From the NCBI RefSeq assembly GCF_000332995.1, contig NZ_BANS01000025.1, forward strand, positions 1 to 64,000: DNA of 64,000 bases, in the 5' to 3' direction. The notes below the pieces were generated by a model. The model had not been told where the DNA came from. It saw only the letters and a program-made list of their open reading frames with translations, and made no database searches. A program made the position numbers and the translations under genes. Origin of the DNA: Gordonia amicalis NBRC 100051 = JCM 11271. Lineage in GTDB: Bacteria; Actinomycetota; Actinomycetes; Mycobacteriales; Mycobacteriaceae. Numbering within the stretch: the stretch's first letter is position 1; each line of letters opens with the position of its first letter. Shown piece after piece: positions 61,306 through 64,000 of the stretch.

Positions 61306-62082
61306 TCAGCCGAAGCGCCCCGAGATGTAGTCCTCGGTCTCCTTCTTCGTCGGATTCGAGAACATCGTCTCGGTGTCGCTGATCTCGACCAGCTGTCCGG
61401 GCTGACCGGCACCCTCGAGATTGAAGAATGCGGTCTGGTCGCTGACGCGGGCGGCCTGCTGCATGTTGTGGGTCACGATGACGATCGTGTACTCCTTCTT
61501 GAGCTCACCCATCAGATCCTCGATGGCCAGCGTCGAGATCGGGTCGAGCGCCGAGCACGGCTCGTCCATCAGCAGCACGTCCGGGGAGACCGCGATGGCC
61601 CGCGCGATACAGAGCCGCTGCTGCTGGCCGCCGGAGAGTCCGCCGCCGGGCTTGTCGAGACGGTCTTTGACCTCTTCCCAGAGGTTCGCGCCGCGCAGAC
61701 TGCGCTCGGCGACCTCGTCGAGCTCGGCCCTGTTGCGCACACCCTGGAGGCGCAGGCCGGCGACGACGTTGTCGCGAATGGACATGGTCGGGAACGGGTT
61801 GGGTCGCTGGAACACCATGCCGATCGTGGCGCGCACGCTCACCGGATCGACGTTGCGGCCGTAGATGTCCTCGCCGTCGAGCAGCACGCTGCCCTCGGCG
61901 TAGGCGCCGGGGGTGACCTCGTGCATCCGGTTCAGGGTGCGCAGGACCGTCGACTTGCCGCAGCCCGACGGGCCGATGAAGGCGGTGATGCAGCGCGGCG
62001 GCACCTCGAGGGTCACGTCCTTCACCGCATGGAAGTCGCCGTAGTAGATGTTCAGGTCTTTGATGTCGAGGCGCTTTGCCAT
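61306..62082 (-). CDS. pstB: Phosphate ABC transporter ATP-binding protein
   Basis: A 258-residue ABC ATPase. Walker [18 protein letters not shown] (about residue 33), Q-loop [17 protein letters not shown], signature [17 protein letters not shown] (about 150) and Walker [16 protein letters not shown], then the switch His in [14 protein letters not shown]. The sequence is of the PstB type ([10 protein letters not shown]). It works with PstA, PstC and a PstS protein outside this window to import phosphate. It is the last gene of the pst operon here, 67 bases after pstA. Confidence 0.97.
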   Translation of the reverse strand: MAKRLDIKDLNIYYGDFHAVKDVTLEVPPRCITAFIGPSGCGKSTVLRTLNRMHEVTPGAYAEGSVLLDGEDIYGRNVDPVSVRATIGMVFQRPNPFPTMSIRDNVVAGLRLQGVRNRAELDEVAERSLRGANLWEEVKDRLDKPGGGLSGGQQQRLCIARAIAVSPDVLLMDEPCSALDPISTLAIEDLMGELKKEYTIVIVTHNMQQAARVSDQTAFFNLEGAGQPGQLVEISDTETMFSNPTKKETEDYISGRFG

Positions 62083-62149
62083 GACGTTGTCCGTTTCTAC
62101 AGTGTCGACCCGTTCACCGGGCCGGGGGTGGTCTCAGAGTCACCGAGAC

Positions 62150-63055
62150 TCAGGATGTCTTGGGTGCGAAGATCTTCGACACGACCTTGGCCCCGAAGTA
62201 GACGATGGCCACGAGGATGACCAGGCACAGGGCCGCGCCCCAGACCTTGTCGAAGGCACCGGGCCCGTTGTTGTACTGCTGAACCATCATCAGCGGCAGT
62301 GATTCCTGGTTGCCGTCGAAGGGATTCCAGTTCATCGCGCGCGTCGAGCCGACGAGGATGAGCACGGGTGCCGATTCCCCCATCACGCGGGCGATGGCCA
62401 GCATCACGCCGGTCACGATGCCCGAGAGGGCCGTCGGCAGCACGATCTTCGCGATGGTCTTCCACTTCGGGATACCCAGCGCATACGACGCCTCGCGCAG
62501 ATCCTGCGGGACGATCTTGAGCATCTCCTCGGTGGCACGGACCACGAGCGGCACCATGAGCAGCACCAGCGCGATCGCCACCACGAACCCCGAGCGGGGC
62601 AGTCCGAGGCTGGTGCGCCACACCGCATAGACGAACAGGGCCGCGACGATCGACGGAACTCCGGAGAGGATGTCGACCATGAACGTGGTGACCCGGGCGA
62701 GCAGCGACTTCTTGGTGGCGTACTCGACTAGGTAGATGGCCACGAAGATGCCGAGCGGGATCGAGATCACGGCGGCCAGTGCGGTCTGCATCAGCGTTCC
62801 GACGATGGCGTTGGCCGCGCCGCCCTTGCGCTCGGGCAGGGTCCACCAGTCGATGTCGAGCAGTGGTTCGATGCCGCGGATGACCAGCGTGGCGACCAGC
62901 CACACGAGCGGGACCAAGGCCATGAGGAGTGCGGCGATGACCGAGGTCCGGACGATGTGATCGGTCAGGCGCCGACGCTTCGCGAGCGGGGCGAAGCCGG
63001 TCGGCTTCTTGACCGGGTCGGCCGATCGAGAGGGCGTTGTGACGGTCATGGTCAC
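62150..63055 (-). CDS. pstA: Phosphate ABC transporter permease PstA
   Basis: A 301-residue membrane permease with about six helices, for example TSVIAALLMALVPLVWLVATL (first), and the coupling region TEEMLKIVPQDLREASYALG followed by IPKWKTIAKIVLPTALSGIV, the EAA-type loop for the ATPase. Its start ATG overlaps the pstC stop by 4 bases, so subunits are made in step. Confidence 0.95.
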   Translation of the reverse strand: MTMTVTTPSRSADPVKKPTGFAPLAKRRRLTDHIVRTSVIAALLMALVPLVWLVATLVIRGIEPLLDIDWWTLPERKGGAANAIVGTLMQTALAAVISIPLGIFVAIYLVEYATKKSLLARVTTFMVDILSGVPSIVAALFVYAVWRTSLGLPRSGFVVAIALVLLMVPLVVRATEEMLKIVPQDLREASYALGIPKWKTIAKIVLPTALSGIVTGVMLAIARVMGESAPVLILVGSTRAMNWNPFDGNQESLPLMMVQQYNNGPGAFDKVWGAALCLVILVAIVYFGAKVVSKIFAPKTS

Positions 63056-64000
63056 TTCTTTCCGGCGACGACCGCGCGTGCGGCGGCGTTGACGATGAAG
63101 GTCAGGACGAAGAGGGTGAGTCCGGCGGAGATGTAGGCGCCGGTCTTGGCCGGTGAGTCGAACTCGGCGGCGTTGTTGGCGATCTTGGTCGCGAAGGTCT
63201 CGCCGCTCTCCATGAGGTTGAAGTTCATCGGGCCGGCGGTGGAGATGATCAGCAGCAGCGCCATCGTCTCTCCGAGCGCGCGACCGAGGCCGAGCATCGA
63301 ACCGGAGATGTAGCCGGAGAAGCCGAAGGGCAGCACCGCCAGCTTGACGACCTCGAACTTCGTCGCGCCCAGGGCGAGAGCGGCCTCACGGTGCCCCTTG
63401 GGCGTCTGCATGAAGACCTCACGGGTGACCGCGGTGATGATCGGCAGGATCATGACCGCGAGCACGATGCCCGCGGTGAGCAGCGTGCCACCGGTGGACA
63501 TGTTCGCGACCTGGGTGGGCTGCTGGAAGAACGGCAGGAAACCGAGGTGGCCGACGAGCCACTCGTTCACCGGCACCAGCGCGGGGCCGAGGACGAGGAT
63601 GCCCCACAAGCCGTACACGATCGAGGGCACCGCGGCGAGCAGGTCGACGGTGTACGTGATCGGTCCGACGAGGCGCTTGGGGGCGTACTCGGTGAGGAAG
63701 ATCGAGATCCCGAGCGCGACCGGCATCGCGATGAGCAGGGCGATGACGGAGACGACGACCGTCGCGTAGAACAGCTGTGGGATGCCGAACGCGAGTTGGT
63801 TGCCGCTGGTGATCCAGTCACCGGTGTAGGTGAAGAAGTTCTCCTCGTTCTTGGCCAGCGACGGGATGGCCTGCGCCAGGAGGAATAGCGCGATGAGCCC
63901 GATGACGAGCGAGACGACGAAGCCCGAACCGACCGCCAGGTTGCGGAACACCTGGTCGGCCACACGGTGACGCGCCCCGGAGTGCAGGTTGCTGGGTGTG
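63052..64000 (-). CDS. pstC: Phosphate ABC transporter permease PstC, 5' end probably beyond window
   Basis: At least 303 residues of the PstC permease. The first helix GSGFVVSLVIGLIALFLLAQ and the coupling loop VFMQTPKGHREAALALGATK then FEVVKLAVLPFGFSGYI are visible. A GTG at 63963 could be the start, but the frame stays open to 64000 with SNLHSGARHRVADQVFRN, which looks like normal PstC N-terminal sequence, so the real start is likely outside. pstS is expected next. Confidence 0.92.
   Translation of the reverse strand, partial: TPSNLHSGARHRVADQVFRNLAVGSGFVVSLVIGLIALFLLAQAIPSLAKNEENFFTYTGDWITSGNQLAFGIPQLFYATVVVSVIALLIAMPVALGISIFLTEYAPKRLVGPITYTVDLLAAVPSIVYGLWGILVLGPALVPVNEWLVGHLGFLPFFQQPTQVANMSTGGTLLTAGIVLAVMILPIITAVTREVFMQTPKGHREAALALGATKFEVVKLAVLPFGFSGYISGSMLGLGRALGETMALLLIISTAGPMNFNLMESGETFATKIANNAAEFDSPAKTGAYISAGLTLFVLTFIVNAAARAVVAGKK

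Overview
The window is high-GC, densely coded actinobacterial DNA. Its content points to the Mycobacteriales, most likely Gordonia or a close relative (inference): an FprB-type ferredoxin/ferredoxin reductase, a DesA-type acyl-ACP desaturase, a WS/DGAT acyltransferase, DUF3558 lipoproteins, a KstR-like palindrome, and the order desaturase - dus - LCP - phoU - pstB, which as I recall it matches Mycobacterium tuberculosis Rv0824c to Rv0820. I saw no tRNA, rRNA, CRISPR array or transposase.

Layout. 1-2.2 kb: a flavin monooxygenase (cut by the window edge) diverges from a TetR regulator around a perfect 12-bp inverted repeat; an F420-type luciferase-like oxidoreductase follows. 2.2-7.0 kb: a tightly coupled minus-strand operon of fprB, a GT4 glycosyltransferase, a SAM methyltransferase and an alpha/alpha-toroid protein, driven from a promoter region with a KstR-like palindrome and diverging from an acyl-ACP thioesterase. 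7.9-11.6 kb: DUF3558 lipoproteins, one fused in frame behind an S4 RNA-binding domain, a small membrane protein and a secreted protein with an acidic Ser/Gly tail. 11.8-19.6 kb: a guanidine/urea-type nitrogen operon (permease, two carboxyguanidine deiminase-type subunits, a carboxyltransferase without biotin carboxylase or BCCP, allophanate hydrolase) with a divergent TetR regulator. 19.7-38.9 kb: an 18-kb single-gene pentamodular NRPS with terminal thioesterase, coupled to a small exported hydrophobic protein. Its first condensation domain lacks its N-terminus and is broken by a one-base frameshift. 39-41.1 kb: an AT-rich upstream region, a MarR regulator, and an AbiEi/DUF559 gene bracketed by two near-identical palindromes.

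41.1-44.8 kb: valine catabolism operon (mmsA, acyl-CoA dehydrogenase, mmsB). 45-50.3 kb: a flavodoxin with a hairpin and half iron-box-like sequence upstream, a DMT transporter, a SixA-type phosphatase, and two different NAD synthetases in tandem (ammonia- and glutamine-dependent). 50.2-55.2 kb: WS/DGAT, a membrane Ser/Thr kinase with a coupled membrane protein of similar layout, and a SnoaL-like protein. 55.2-64 kb: acyl-ACP desaturase, dusB, LCP cell-wall ligase, phoU, then convergent pstB, pstA and pstC, with pstC reaching the window edge.

The least ordinary items are the NRPS locus with its damaged start and domain anomalies, the S4-lipoprotein fusion, the carboxyltransferase-only guanidine/urea carboxylase, and the palindrome-bracketed DUF559 gene. 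Start sites given here are chosen by eye from family starts and ribosome binding sites; A-domain codes are by-eye alignments and not computed predictions.
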